This document shows positions 34,560-43,608 of a stretch of 64,000 nucleotides of DNA, one piece after another. The position numbers and the translations under genes were made by a program. The first letter of the stretch is position 1. Each line of letters begins with the position of its first letter. The notes under the pieces were generated by a model. It was given only the letters and a program-made list of their open reading frames with translations, did not search any database and was not told the DNA's origin. Source of the DNA: Acinetobacter sp. ANC 3929 (GTDB taxonomy: Bacteria; Pseudomonadota; Gammaproteobacteria; Pseudomonadales; Moraxellaceae); contig NZ_KB850000.1 in the NCBI RefSeq assembly GCF_000369405.1, positions 806,001 through 870,000 of the forward strand. Direction: 5' to 3'.

Positions 34560-34775
34560 TCAATCAGATTCCAGCGTTCTAATCGTAACACTGGTAAATA
34601 CATACTTATCTGGTCGATCGATCTCAGACACATCAGTAAAGTTCAGGTAAATATCACGAATATTTACCCCTGTCTCAATTTCAAACTTATTGACTAATTC
34701 AGCAATCTGATTGGTCAAAGCCTTTTCAAGCTCTTCCTTTCGCGAACAACATTCGGCAATTGATACCTTTAACAT
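34560..34775 (-). CDS. Small hypothetical phage protein
   Basis: A 71-residue acidic protein (MLKVSIAECCSRKEELEKAL, then EIDRPDKYVFTSVTIRTLES). It lies 20 bp downstream of the MuF-type gene and is the last head-module gene before the deletion junction. The function is unknown. Confidence 0.55.
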   Translation of the reverse strand: MLKVSIAECCSRKEELEKALTNQIAELVNKFEIETGVNIRDIYLNFTDVSEIDRPDKYVFTSVTIRTLESD

Positions 34776-34795
34776 TGTAAGTACCTCTACGTTTG

Positions 34796-35902
34796 TTAAA
34801 TTCCAAGCTCTTTAAATTTTAGCCCATCTAGCTTCCTAAGATGTTCCAGTGTGTAAAGCTGTCCCTCAGGATCAAAGAACTTATCGAAATCAAACTTTCC
34901 TTCTTTATAGAGCTTGTACCGTTTCGGCCCTAACCACTCTTTTTGGAAGAAGTTATCTGTTTTCTTAAAAAACTCTTTGAAAGTGGTGTTTGCATCCATC
35001 TGGCCAATGAGCTGGTCACGCTCATCCTTTGGAATGTCTTTAACCTTACGTTCATCCATCACGAATGGACGTTGGCCAGCCAACAAACCATCTTTGTCGA
35101 CAGGCACCAAAATACTACGGCAATTAGGATGCAACGGCGGTACGCGCTTTGTAGGATCATTGATCGCCCATACCGTACCATCTAGAGACGCACAAAGGTT
35201 TGATGTTCTCCCATCCAAGGTAGCAACCAGTTTCATGTATTCAAAACCAAGCTGATTAAAACTATCTTGGTAAGCTTGATTTGCGACATGGCTGCGTACC
35301 GTTCTCACTATACGTTCTATATCAGCTTTGGAAGTAGTTAGAATCCCATCCTCATAATTCTGACGTTTGGTACCACGAATGCGTTGTATGATTTCCTGAT
35401 TGGTCTTTCCGCTGCTGATGCCATCCCGAATCGCATATTCAACCTTTTGCCTAGCACTTTCAGTAATCTTCAACAGCAGATCATCAACCAGTGCACCGCC
35501 TACTAACGGCCTTTTCCTCGCTGAAGAATAAAGTTTATTCCCATTAGGCTTTTTGATCTTGCCGCCGTACAGCTTGGCAGTGTAATTTGCTTCATATACC
35601 GCCAAAGCAGTTGCTGAAACAGCGAAGGCCTCTGGCAATGATGTGCTTATACTGGCGAACCACTGTGATATGAGATCGCGGATCTCTTTTAAGTTCTTTG
35701 TGGTGTACTGACCACCAGCAAGTGCAATTTTCTCAGACTCATTTAATTCATCTAGCAAATCTCGAAGCTTTGAAAGCATCAAGAGACTTTCAGAGTTAAA
35801 TAACCTGGTTAATTCATTTACCGATTGAGATGAGACTCGATACAAATAAGCTTGATGCTGAGTGAGAACCTCAATCAGATTTTTATGGTCATTTGAAGCC
35901 AT
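34796..35902 (-). CDS. Minor head protein, phage Mu gpF-like
   Basis: A 368-residue protein whose C-terminal half matches the MuF head-morphogenesis domain: RTVRSHVANQAYQDSFNQLG, ATLDGRTSNLCASLDGTVW and PPLHPNCRSILVPV, with the conserved cysteines and histidine. MuF proteins are minor capsid components injected or used in head assembly. It lies directly after the portal gene, as usual. Confidence 0.87.
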   Translation of the reverse strand: MASNDHKNLIEVLTQHQAYLYRVSSQSVNELTRLFNSESLLMLSKLRDLLDELNESEKIALAGGQYTTKNLKEIRDLISQWFASISTSLPEAFAVSATALAVYEANYTAKLYGGKIKKPNGNKLYSSARKRPLVGGALVDDLLLKITESARQKVEYAIRDGISSGKTNQEIIQRIRGTKRQNYEDGILTTSKADIERIVRTVRSHVANQAYQDSFNQLGFEYMKLVATLDGRTSNLCASLDGTVWAINDPTKRVPPLHPNCRSILVPVDKDGLLAGQRPFVMDERKVKDIPKDERDQLIGQMDANTTFKEFFKKTDNFFQKEWLGPKRYKLYKEGKFDFDKFFDPEGQLYTLEHLRKLDGLKFKELGI

Positions 35903-35911
35903 TTAACACCT

Positions 35912-37252
35912 CTACAACGGCAAACTATTTCGCTCATCCTCAACTCGGTCGAGTTCTTCTTCATATTCGTGCGTTGGAAGCTTGCCTGTAGCGATATATT
36001 CCCAATAGGTTTTAAATGAGTTTTTGCCTGCCAAAGCACCTTCATATAGTTGCTTGGCCAGGTTGATATCGTATTGCTGGACAATAAATTCTGGCTCAAC
36101 CGTAAATGCATATTTAGATGGATCCAGCTTGAGCCACTGAGCCGCATATTTAATGGCTTGTTCAATGGCTTCGGCAGCACACATCACTATGCTGTGTAAG
36201 CTTGCATGCTGATCATCTTGACGTGCACGGCGAGCTTCTCCTGATTCCTGAGCATTGGTATCAATGACCTTGGCTCCTGCTTCGAGTGCCGAGTTTTTTT
36301 GGGCATCCATTTCCTTTTTGGTCATATCGATCCCATCACCTGATATTTCCAAATAACCGCAGGTTGAATCCTTAGGTAGATCCCAAACGGCCATTACACC
36401 TGTGACACTAATATCAGATTCATCATCCAGACCGCTGATCCATGGTTGTGGATGCGCCGTGTGGTGTAATGACTGGAAATAATCAGCACTCAACTGGTAA
36501 TACTTCAGTGCAGCTTTTGCCATGGTTAAAAGCGGTACCGTACCCACATGCGGTGAATTATCTGTGGTACCGCAGAATACAAAAGGCGTAAAGGTCAGTT
36601 GATTACCACCCAAATCAGGGGTTTTATCTTCAGGTATTGCCCCATCAAAAAGCCGTACTGTCAAAGATCCATCCTGCATAGATAAAACTCGGTGCACGGT
36701 TTTCGTTTCATGTCCGAACTCATCCTCGCTATTATCAAACTGCTCCTCGAGCACCAATAGCTTGAGATCCTTACGACCACCAATACTGTTCTCTTTCCAG
36801 TTGATGATTGATAGTGCATCGTACAGAGCAAAGTAAGGTACACCGTCAGCATCAACGTCCACCAATAAGCCACAACGACCGCATTCAAGCAGTTCTACAC
36901 AAATACGGATAAAAAGCTGTTTAAGTCCAAACCCGTCATTAGTGGCGTTATTAATCAGCCCTGTGAGAAGATTGCTCTCTATCACTATGTTCGGTTCAAG
37001 CTTAGATACCAAACCAATCATTGTTCGTAATGAGTCTTGAACCCATAACGGATATTGAGCACGATTTACATAGGCTTTATAGATCTCACCTGCAGTATCA
37101 CCCTGCTTTTCTGCTTCAATCATGCCTGCTGATTTTGGCAAATAACGTACAGTAGCTTGCTTAATCTCTTCTTCGCCAGCAACAGCATCACGCATTATCT
37201 GCCAGCTTTTTTGTGCAGCAACATACTGCGGATGTTTATCAGTAACTGCCAT
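35912..37252 (-). CDS. Portal protein, DUF4055 type
   Basis: A 446-residue protein beginning MAVTDKHPQYVAAQKSWQIM and containing YVNRAQYPLWVQDSLRTMIG and GEARRARQDDQHASLHSIVM, the pattern of DUF4055 portal proteins. The portal forms the dodecameric DNA channel at the capsid vertex and docks the terminase. It is placed between terminase large subunit and MuF, as expected. Confidence 0.85.
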   Translation of the reverse strand: MAVTDKHPQYVAAQKSWQIMRDAVAGEEEIKQATVRYLPKSAGMIEAEKQGDTAGEIYKAYVNRAQYPLWVQDSLRTMIGLVSKLEPNIVIESNLLTGLINNATNDGFGLKQLFIRICVELLECGRCGLLVDVDADGVPYFALYDALSIINWKENSIGGRKDLKLLVLEEQFDNSEDEFGHETKTVHRVLSMQDGSLTVRLFDGAIPEDKTPDLGGNQLTFTPFVFCGTTDNSPHVGTVPLLTMAKAALKYYQLSADYFQSLHHTAHPQPWISGLDDESDISVTGVMAVWDLPKDSTCGYLEISGDGIDMTKKEMDAQKNSALEAGAKVIDTNAQESGEARRARQDDQHASLHSIVMCAAEAIEQAIKYAAQWLKLDPSKYAFTVEPEFIVQQYDINLAKQLYEGALAGKNSFKTYWEYIATGKLPTHEYEEELDRVEDERNSLPL

Positions 37253-37263
37253 AAAAACACCAT

Positions 37264-37286
37264 AAAAAAAGCACCTGTAAAGGTGC
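37264..37286 (-). terminator. Rho-independent terminator inside the late operon
   Basis: The stem GCACCT/AGGTGC is followed on the minus strand by seven T residues. It lies between the terminase large-subunit and portal genes. Confidence 0.65.
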
Positions 37287-37291
37287 GTTGG

Positions 37292-38608
37292 TTAAGCCAT
37301 TCCTCGAATCCTGCGCATTCCTGCTGACTTTTTGTCGATCGGGAATAAATATGCGATTGGATAAGTACCTGCATCATTCATATGGTCAAAGCCCGACTTC
37401 TTGTCCGGCTGACCATAATCATCATAGATCTGACGTTCCAAGCATTTAGCGAAGTGTGGGCACTTGGTTACATTTACGAATAAACGGCGCTCGGACAAGG
37501 TATTGCAGAGCATGCCATTCATAGAATTGATGCGATCCTTCACAGCAGGGTTTCTGCTGTTGACGTGGACCTTAAAGCCAGCCTTTCTGAGTAACGCCAG
37601 ATCCGTTTCACTGGCATTGCTAGACTTACGGTTTTCACCTGAAGCATCGGGATAGATAGCAATCTCATGATCAGGATAGCGTTCCTGTATTGCCTCAATC
37701 ATTGCGGGTGTATCAAACAGATTCACCAACTCATCAACCGCATGCATCTGCTCACCACGCCGAACATAGACAACAGCTGCCATCTTAGTAACGTTAAAGT
37801 CCATCCCGATGTGTAGTACATCATTCGGCTTAACCGTTTCATTAGATGCGCTTAGCGTTCGATTAAAGCAATAGAATATAACACCCTGATAACTTTCAAA
37901 GCTTGCCTCGTATTCCTGGCTAAATGTCTTAGGATCCATCTTGCGTTTTGCAACAATGATCTCTGACTCAGGAATATTGCCACCCTGTAAGGATGTGTAA
38001 GAAAAGCTTCTACAATCAGGCTCATGTCCAGGCTGGCCATCCATGAAAGTGTCATAGCAATGGTTAAAGCCCTTCGGTGTACCAATCCTTAATACATGGC
38101 CACCAACCCGCTGTTCGCCGTTGACCACATACTTACAGGTTGAAAGCATTGGTCGAAGTACTTCTTCCCATGCTGCCCACTTACAGTCGGCCCATTCATC
38201 AATAATTAAGAAGAATAATCCAGATCCACGTAGGTCATCATAGTTGTCCAGACCAACCACACGAATAACATGCCCACTTCTTAAAGTGATTGAACACTCG
38301 GTTTCATTGGGCTTGCCTGCTCGCCATGATGCAGGAATTGCCTGTTTTAATCTTTTCCAGAAAACCCGCTTGGCTTGCTTGAATGTAGGTGCTGCATACC
38401 AGATCTCATCTTCAACGGATACTTTCCATTGTGCTGCCAGTCTAGCTGCTCTACGCATTTCAGCTTTGGCCAAGAAGGTTTTACCAAAACGGCGGCCACA
38501 CACTGCATCCCGAAACCGTGCTTCTTTTTGCCAGCCCCATAAATAGATATTGGCTTGCTTAGGCGTTAATTGAACTGAACCCTCAGGAGGATTAAAGAAT
38601 TGGCTCAT
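37292..38608 (-). CDS. Terminase large subunit
   Basis: About 438 residues from ATG 38608. The ATPase part has a variant Walker A (CGRRFGKTFLAK) and Walker B LFFLIIDEWAD. The nuclease part has HIGMDFNVTKMAAVVYVRRG, IAIYPDASGENRK and the C-terminal acidic residues (DKKSGFDHMNDAGTYP), the RNase H-like metal site. It packages DNA into the head. It overlaps the terminase small subunit gene by 17 bp. Confidence 0.92.
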   Translation of the reverse strand: MSQFFNPPEGSVQLTPKQANIYLWGWQKEARFRDAVCGRRFGKTFLAKAEMRRAARLAAQWKVSVEDEIWYAAPTFKQAKRVFWKRLKQAIPASWRAGKPNETECSITLRSGHVIRVVGLDNYDDLRGSGLFFLIIDEWADCKWAAWEEVLRPMLSTCKYVVNGEQRVGGHVLRIGTPKGFNHCYDTFMDGQPGHEPDCRSFSYTSLQGGNIPESEIIVAKRKMDPKTFSQEYEASFESYQGVIFYCFNRTLSASNETVKPNDVLHIGMDFNVTKMAAVVYVRRGEQMHAVDELVNLFDTPAMIEAIQERYPDHEIAIYPDASGENRKSSNASETDLALLRKAGFKVHVNSRNPAVKDRINSMNGMLCNTLSERRLFVNVTKCPHFAKCLERQIYDDYGQPDKKSGFDHMNDAGTYPIAYLFPIDKKSAGMRRIRGMA

Positions 38609-39149
38609 CTGGTATCTCCTCATCAGGATTCAAAACAATTTTGTAATCCTCATCAGGTGGACTATGCTCTGGTGGATTTACTTCACGCTGCAGCTTTTGC
38701 AGTTCTAACTTTTTAATCTCAAGTTCTACATCGGCTTTTGTCTGGCCATCCTCACTGCCGTTACCTTTAGTTGGCTGTCCACCTTTCTTGTCATAAAACC
38801 CTTTCATGATCTTTTGCATCTGCTCAACAATCTGAAGTGTCATCCTGACGTTATTCTTTTTTGACCAAAGCAGATCGTTCAGAATCTTCAACTGAACAAT
38901 GTCATTTGCCCCACTAATCTTACCCAGTGGTTGTTTTAGGTAGTCATTCCTCGTTGCCTCAAATACATCCCTAAATTCTTTCCTTAAATCTCTACCTGCA
39001 ACCTTATTAGGGTCATAGGCTTCAACTTGCTGCGGGGACACATCGATATTGAATGTTTCCTTGATGTCCTTAACAACTTCAGTGGGTGTCATGAATTGCG
39101 CAAGTGACCGAACTATAAAGAGTTGCTCGGCTTTTTTGAGCTTTGCCAT
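38592..39149 (-). CDS. Terminase small subunit, DUF2280 type
   Basis: A 185-residue protein with an N-terminal helix-turn-helix (QFMTPTEVVKDIKETFNIDV), a helical oligomerisation region and a charged C-terminal tail rich in Pro, Glu and Asp. The start MAKLKKAEQLFIVRSLAQFM matches the DUF2280 family that accompanies DUF4055 portals in Acinetobacter phages. It recognises the packaging site. Confidence 0.82.
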   Translation of the reverse strand: MAKLKKAEQLFIVRSLAQFMTPTEVVKDIKETFNIDVSPQQVEAYDPNKVAGRDLRKEFRDVFEATRNDYLKQPLGKISGANDIVQLKILNDLLWSKKNNVRMTLQIVEQMQKIMKGFYDKKGGQPTKGNGSEDGQTKADVELEIKKLELQKLQREVNPPEHSPPDEDYKIVLNPDEEIPDEPIL

Positions 39150-39208
39150 AATTCAAAATCCATCAAGGCTCATCAAGGAAACATGGCAAAAAAAATGAGC
39201 CAAACGGC

Positions 39209-39853
39209 TCAACTAATAAGACAAGTTCCACAGCACTTGGAAATATTTACATCATTTACAAACGGCGCTTGCTTCGCTACTTCAACAAGTCGCTTAACGT
39301 TCTCGCTTGCTCCCCATCGTTTGACCACACCCACAAATTCTTCAACATCATGGCCAGCTAAATAGTGTTTTGGAAGACCAGTCATATCACTGTAGATCGG
39401 CTCACCATCTTCAGGGTCTCTCTCGACTCCAATGTGATAAAGCTCGTGTTCAATCAATGCACAAAAGTCTCGATCTGAAGCTTGCTCACAAAAACTGGCA
39501 TCAATGGTGATCAGGTAAATAGGAACATAACCGAACCAATCCCGCATTTGCTGCTCTTGACGTGCTTTACGCCAACCGCCTTGATTGAACATCACCTTTT
39601 CGCATTGGCCAAGTATCATACGCTTTTTTGCCACACATGCTGATGATGCCCAAGCAAATGCAAGAAACTCATCGCTGTCATGGATGAGTTCAGCAATATG
39701 ATCATGATCCGGATTATGTAGTGGTCCACCAATGGTTAAAAAGTTCTTTACCACCCACTGCATAAGATCTGCTGCTGGTGCAAGGAGAATTGCTTCATCC
39801 TCTTCTGCTTTATCCATCAATTCCGTCGGTGGAAATGGTCTGATCTGGCTCAT
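39209..39853 (-). CDS. Putative zinc metallopeptidase (HELYH)
   Basis: A 214-residue protein with the HExxH-type motif HELYH in CALIEHELYHIGVERD, preceded by FGYVPIYLITIDASFCEQAS, and a Cys-containing C-terminus (KCCGTCLIS). This matches the phage family annotated as putative metallopeptidase, often located next to terminase genes. Its target is unknown. It overlaps the upstream DUF559-like gene by 44 bp. A truncated paralogue is at 60871-61149. Confidence 0.75.
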   Translation of the reverse strand: MSQIRPFPPTELMDKAEEDEAILLAPAADLMQWVVKNFLTIGGPLHNPDHDHIAELIHDSDEFLAFAWASSACVAKKRMILGQCEKVMFNQGGWRKARQEQQMRDWFGYVPIYLITIDASFCEQASDRDFCALIEHELYHIGVERDPEDGEPIYSDMTGLPKHYLAGHDVEEFVGVVKRWGASENVKRLVEVAKQAPFVNDVNISKCCGTCLIS

Positions 39854-40289
39854 TGAATTTATGTCTCTTTATACTTTTAAGCCACTGGTTAGCATGACTG
39901 GCTTCTATTAGTGTGGGTCCTGATTGATCGATCTTGTATCGAGTAGATGATTCGATCCTGATAACGGTGTACCCCTTTTCCCAAGCCTGGTCATATTTAT
40001 CCAGGCTCCAAGCTTTATTGGCCAATTTGCCCTTACGACCACCTGACCAAGGGCCTCCAGAAATCTCTATTAAGATCCTGTGCTCAACAAGGTGAAAGTC
40101 ATAACGCCAGTGTTTTGTAGACTTAAACTGGAACAATTTTTCGTACTTAATCTCAAAGATCTGTAGAGCTCGCTCCATATCTTCAAAGGTGTCTAGGTAG
40201 GCTTGCTTGGCTTTAGGCAACGGCGTATTTCTTAGCTTTGATTTGTACTCACGCTTTCTTGTGAGTTCGAAGTATTTAGTGGTGTCCAT
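39810..40289 (-). CDS. VSR/DUF559-type PD-(D/E)XK nuclease-like protein
   Basis: About 159 residues from ATG 40289. The core HWRYDFHLVEHRILIEISGG has the D...ExS pattern of the Vsr/DUF559 endonuclease fold, followed by KYDQAWEKGYTVIRIES, typical of this fold. A likely role is processing of replication or packaging intermediates. A distant paralogue is at 48562-48966. Confidence 0.7.
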   Translation of the reverse strand: MDTTKYFELTRKREYKSKLRNTPLPKAKQAYLDTFEDMERALQIFEIKYEKLFQFKSTKHWRYDFHLVEHRILIEISGGPWSGGRKGKLANKAWSLDKYDQAWEKGYTVIRIESSTRYKIDQSGPTLIEASHANQWLKSIKRHKFNEPDQTISTDGIDG

Positions 40290-40303
40290 AAATCTCACCC
40301 ATT

Positions 40304-40330
40304 AAAAAACCGCCACTTGGGCGGTTTTTT
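40304..40330 (-). terminator. Rho-independent terminator, bidirectional
   Basis: AAAAAACCGCC and GGCGGTTTTTT form a symmetrical hairpin with poly-A and poly-T on either side, between the genes at 40351 and 40289. Confidence 0.75.
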
Positions 40331-40350
40331 GAAGATTGTATGCTTTTAAC

Positions 40351-40803
40351 TTAGACTGAATATTGGTCTTTATAATCTTGACTATTGAAATATGCAGTAA
40401 TGTCTTCTGAGGATTTTGCCTTTGAAGAACGTGTCAAAGCTTTCAATATGTCCGAATCAAAATTAATATCAGGCGGTATATCTTCAAATCTTGGTGGAAT
40501 TTTCTTAACGCCACCTTCTGTATTTTTTTCAATAAATCCTGCTAACCAAAGGATAAATTCTTCTTTATTTTTATAACTAGGGATCAAGCTAACATCAATA
40601 TTTATATGATTTTTAGTTGGGAGTTCTTGGAACCCATCAACAAAATCAATGTAGTGATACATCACTTTTAAGTTGGTATCTCTAAGGTCCTTACGCAATT
40701 GTTTAACAATTAAATTTAAGTACTCCTGAAGTGGAGAATTGAATTTCCCTTCAGCTTCAAAACGCCTGTAAATATTATCAGCAATACGTAAATATTGAGG
40801 CAT
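40351..40803 (-). CDS. Hypothetical protein
   Basis: A 150-residue, mainly soluble protein with AGAGGAAT before ATG 40803. Mixed helices and strands (LRIADNIYRRFEAEGKF, NHINIDVSLIPSYKNKEEFI) but no recognised family. It is flanked by a terminator and an AT-rich intergenic region, so it may be an independently transcribed cargo gene. Confidence 0.6.
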   Translation of the reverse strand: MPQYLRIADNIYRRFEAEGKFNSPLQEYLNLIVKQLRKDLRDTNLKVMYHYIDFVDGFQELPTKNHINIDVSLIPSYKNKEEFILWLAGFIEKNTEGGVKKIPPRFEDIPPDINFDSDILKALTRSSKAKSSEDITAYFNSQDYKDQYSV

Positions 40804-40997
40804 TCCTCTACCCTCTGTTTTGTTATGGCGAGAAAATTATCTTCAATCAAATTATTAACTTAAAGTTAAAATTGTTTAATTATTTGTAAACATTGTAATT
40901 CCGTTTTTGATAGAATAATTTGAATAAAATTGAAAATGCCCACTGTTAAGTGAGCATCTTGAATAATCTCTTATTTCTCATTGGGCTTTGAGATTAC

Positions 40998-41198
40998 TTA
41001 CTCTTCAACCTCTATAGGATCACCATCTTCAGGACGGATATGTCTTTCACCATCATCAGCTGGATCTACACTTGAACCATCTTTAGTGATGCTGTTGTAC
41101 ATCTCATCCTCTCTTTTGCCATCGATAAATTCTTCATCGTCTAAATCCAATGGCTCATCGTCATCATCAAAATTTAAAGGCTTATTTTCATCAATCAT
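40998..41198 (-). CDS. Small highly acidic protein
   Basis: A 66-residue protein, about one third Asp and Glu (NFDDDDEPLDLDDEEFIDGK), with ATAAAAGATC before the start. Extremely acidic small phage proteins are often DNA mimics that inhibit host nucleases or other DNA-binding proteins, but this one has no recognised family and may simply be disordered. Confidence 0.55.
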   Translation of the reverse strand: MIDENKPLNFDDDDEPLDLDDEEFIDGKREDEMYNSITKDGSSVDPADDGERHIRPEDGDPIEVEE

Positions 41199-41285
41199 GA
41201 TCTTTTATCCTTAGTTAAATTAGACTATTTAATATTCAATTAAATGATGTGTACCTTCAACAACTAACATGGATCATTTATGTAA

Positions 41286-41489
41286 TTATTTGACTGCTTC
41301 GATTAATTGATTTATCAAACTTTTAGCGTCTTCAATATTGGTTGCATTGACAACATATGGACCATGTCCACTTGCTGCAGTTAAAGTATCAATTGTAATT
41401 TTGACATTCCCATCGTTTGAACTAAATGCTGAAACAGCAACGATATGATTCGTATTAATATAATTTTCTGAATCAATTTTCACTAACAT
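41286..41489 (-). CDS. Small hypothetical protein
   Basis: A 67-residue protein from ATG 41489, with AAGGAG six bases upstream; an ATG at 41495 overlaps that ribosome site. The sequence suggests a small alternating strand-helix domain (VAVSAFSSNDGNVKITIDTL, DAKSLINQLIEAVK). The family is unknown. Confidence 0.6.
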   Translation of the reverse strand: MLVKIDSENYINTNHIVAVSAFSSNDGNVKITIDTLTAASGHGPYVVNATNIEDAKSLINQLIEAVK

Positions 41490-41630
41490 GAGCATCTCCT
41501 TTCTTGAGAGATTCTTTATATCACGTGGAATTATTATAAAAAGTGTGCTTTATAAAGCTTAATGTTTTTAGCTAGATAGTTATGTAAACACCAACATGTA
41601 AAGATTATTAACTCATCCTAAATCTTACAC

Positions 41631-41825
41631 TTACATCCTATTCATCTGTCTTTGTCTTCGTATAAGTCCAAGTACAGATTTGTGTACTCGTATCTCTTCT
41701 TCTGAGAAAGGCAAATTTTCGATTAGTTCTTCAATTGATAAAGAGCTATTCTCGATTAGGAAGCAATCTTGTTCAGTTGTCCAAATTGAGGCAATGAGTT
41801 CGGGTTTGATGCAGTTTCTTTTCAT
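41631..41825 (-). CDS. Small HTH-like phage protein
   Basis: A 64-residue protein with a probable SANT/HTH-like helical layout (IWTTEQDCFLIENSSLSIEE, then LPFSEEEIRVHKSVLGLIRR). A close paralogue is encoded at 61202-61402 in the prophage remnant. It may bind DNA. It is divergent from the Nudix-HNH pair. Confidence 0.6.
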   Translation of the reverse strand: MKRNCIKPELIASIWTTEQDCFLIENSSLSIEELIENLPFSEEEIRVHKSVLGLIRRQRQMNRM

Positions 41826-41990
41826 GCCCGTATTCTAACGAATTTTGTTCAATTAAAAAGCCCACCTTTCGATGAGCTTTATATCTAATGATCTACTTAG
41901 ACTTCGACTACTATAACGTAAAAATAGCATTTGCCCTGCGCAGGGTCAAGTAGTGTCGTTAAAACAAGAAATTAGCTTATAATCAGCACC

Positions 41991-42392
41991 ATGAAAAAAT
42001 TAAGCGTTGTAGCGGCAGTAATCCTCCATAAAGGAAAATATTTGTGTGCACTTAAAGGTGAGCATAAGTTTCCATATTTGTCGCATAAATATGAATTTCC
42101 CGGTGGTAAAGTAGAGCTTAATGAAACAGCAGAACAAGCGCTAATACGTGAGATCCGTGAAGAGCTGAATCTAGCTATTGGTGTGAAGAGCTATCTTCTT
42201 ACTGTTGAGCATTCTTATCCAGATTTCCAGATTGAACTGGCCACTTATTTATGTGAAGCCAAGAGCATTGATGAATTGGTAATACATGAACACCAGGATA
42301 TCAACTGGTGTCAAATTGATGAATTAGAACAACTAGATTGGGCTGCTGCCGATCTACCTATTGTCCAATATTTACTAAATAACAAGATTTAA
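41991..42392 (+). CDS. Nudix hydrolase (MutT-like NTP pyrophosphohydrolase)
   Basis: A 133-residue protein with a complete Nudix box: GGKVELNETAEQALIREIRE then EL (G-x5-E-x7-REIREEL). The N-terminus (LSVVAAVILHKGKYLCALKG) resembles CTP- and MutT-type nucleotide pyrophosphatases. Such enzymes remove modified or oxidised nucleotides. Only 2 bp separate it from the SRA-HNH gene, so they form one plus-strand unit inside the minus-strand late region, with its own promoter presumably at 41826-41990. Confidence 0.88.
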   Translation: MKKLSVVAAVILHKGKYLCALKGEHKFPYLSHKYEFPGGKVELNETAEQALIREIREELNLAIGVKSYLLTVEHSYPDFQIELATYLCEAKSIDELVIHEHQDINWCQIDELEQLDWAAADLPIVQYLLNNKI

Positions 42393-42394
42393 GC

Positions 42395-43213
42395 ATGACA
42401 AAAGATTTAAAAACTTTAAAGCCTGGCACCGTTCTAGACAATGCAGGACTTTGTGAATATTTTGGTTGTTCGCCACAAGGTGGAATGCGCCGGTCTCTTA
42501 AGACAAATACCTTAGTGATCATTTCGAATCACGTTGAATCCATCTATGAAGATAGATGGATTGGTGATGAGCTTCATTACACAGGTATGGGACAAGTTGG
42601 GGTCCAAGAACTTAAAAGCCAGAATAAAACGCTCGCAGAGAGTCATACTAACGGCGTTTCGGTTCATCTATTCGAAGTATTCACAGATAAAGAATATATT
42701 TACCAGGGCCCTGTTACCCTTATCAGTGAGCCCTATCAGAAAGTTCAGCCGGATGCGAATAAGCAAGATCGCACCGTTTGGATCTTCCCTCTTAAACTAT
42801 TAGATACTCGCATCACAATTAGTGCCGAAACTATCGTTAAATCAAGTCAGAAGAAACAACGTAAATATAAAAGAAAATCGACTGAGCAACTTATCGCGGA
42901 TGCCAAAGCCTCAGCACAGATTGAAGTCAGCTATCGTAATACCCAGACTAAATATTTCATCCGTTCAGATTCGATCGCTCAATTAGCAAAACGTTTGGCC
43001 AATGGTATTTGCCAGCTATGTGAGCAGCCTGCACCGTTTAAAGATGCAAATGGCGAACCCTACCTGGAGACTCACCACATTGAATGGTTAGCACACGGCG
43101 GTGCTGATACTGTAGAGAATACTGTAGCACTTTGCCCGAATTGTCATAAGAAGATGCATATTGTGAATGCTGAGGCGGATCGCCTAAAACTGCAAATGAA
43201 GAATTCTTACTGA
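42395..43213 (+). CDS. SRA-like plus HNH endonuclease (type IV restriction-like)
   Basis: A 272-residue protein. Residues ~50-115 (WIGDELHYTGMGQVGVQELK, then NKTLAESHTNGVSVHLFEVF) match the SRA-like base-flipping domain of ScoMcrA-type enzymes that recognise modified DNA. The C-terminus is an HNH nuclease: C206/C209, ETHHIEWLAHGG, N242 and C247-C250 with HKKMH. The combination predicts cleavage of modified DNA. It is translationally close to the Nudix gene, which may keep modified nucleotides out of host DNA. This plus-strand unit is a cargo locus of the prophage. Confidence 0.85.
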   Translation: MTKDLKTLKPGTVLDNAGLCEYFGCSPQGGMRRSLKTNTLVIISNHVESIYEDRWIGDELHYTGMGQVGVQELKSQNKTLAESHTNGVSVHLFEVFTDKEYIYQGPVTLISEPYQKVQPDANKQDRTVWIFPLKLLDTRITISAETIVKSSQKKQRKYKRKSTEQLIADAKASAQIEVSYRNTQTKYFIRSDSIAQLAKRLANGICQLCEQPAPFKDANGEPYLETHHIEWLAHGGADTVENTVALCPNCHKKMHIVNAEADRLKLQMKNSY

Positions 43214-43564
43214 CAATGAAATAACCAATAAAACGTTATCAAATCTAAAATTTAATCGACTTATCCTGAATATGATTAAAATTCGGGAAATAGACCAACC
43301 AAGTTGTAACTATTTGTAAAAAAAATAAAAAAAGGCTTGATTTACTTCTCTTATCTAAAAGTTTTTAATTAGCTAAAATTAATAACACAACCAACAATAA
43401 ACAATTGTTTTTATTTAATTTTCATAAAATTGATTAAAAAATATTCTAATTTTTCAATCATATACCTTTTCCTCAAAACACGACTGTCCCACAATCCAAA
43501 AAAACTCAAAAAAAACAGTTGTTTATTTGGTTTTCAGTGTCTTGTGTTTCGAAAAAATTGGTTT

Positions 43565-43593
43565 AGGATCAAGTTCATTATTCAACTGATCCT
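43565..43593 (+). promoter_or_regulatory. Inverted repeat upstream of the 42-aa ORF
   Basis: AGGATC-A-AGTT and AACTGATCCT pair over 10 bp with one bulged A and an 8-base loop, ending exactly where the ribosome site AGAAGGAG begins. It overlaps a possible -10 (TAGGAT, with TTGTGT 16 bases upstream). It could be an operator or an mRNA hairpin that controls translation. Confidence 0.45.
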
Positions 43594-43608
43594 AGAAGGA
43601 GCAAAAAA

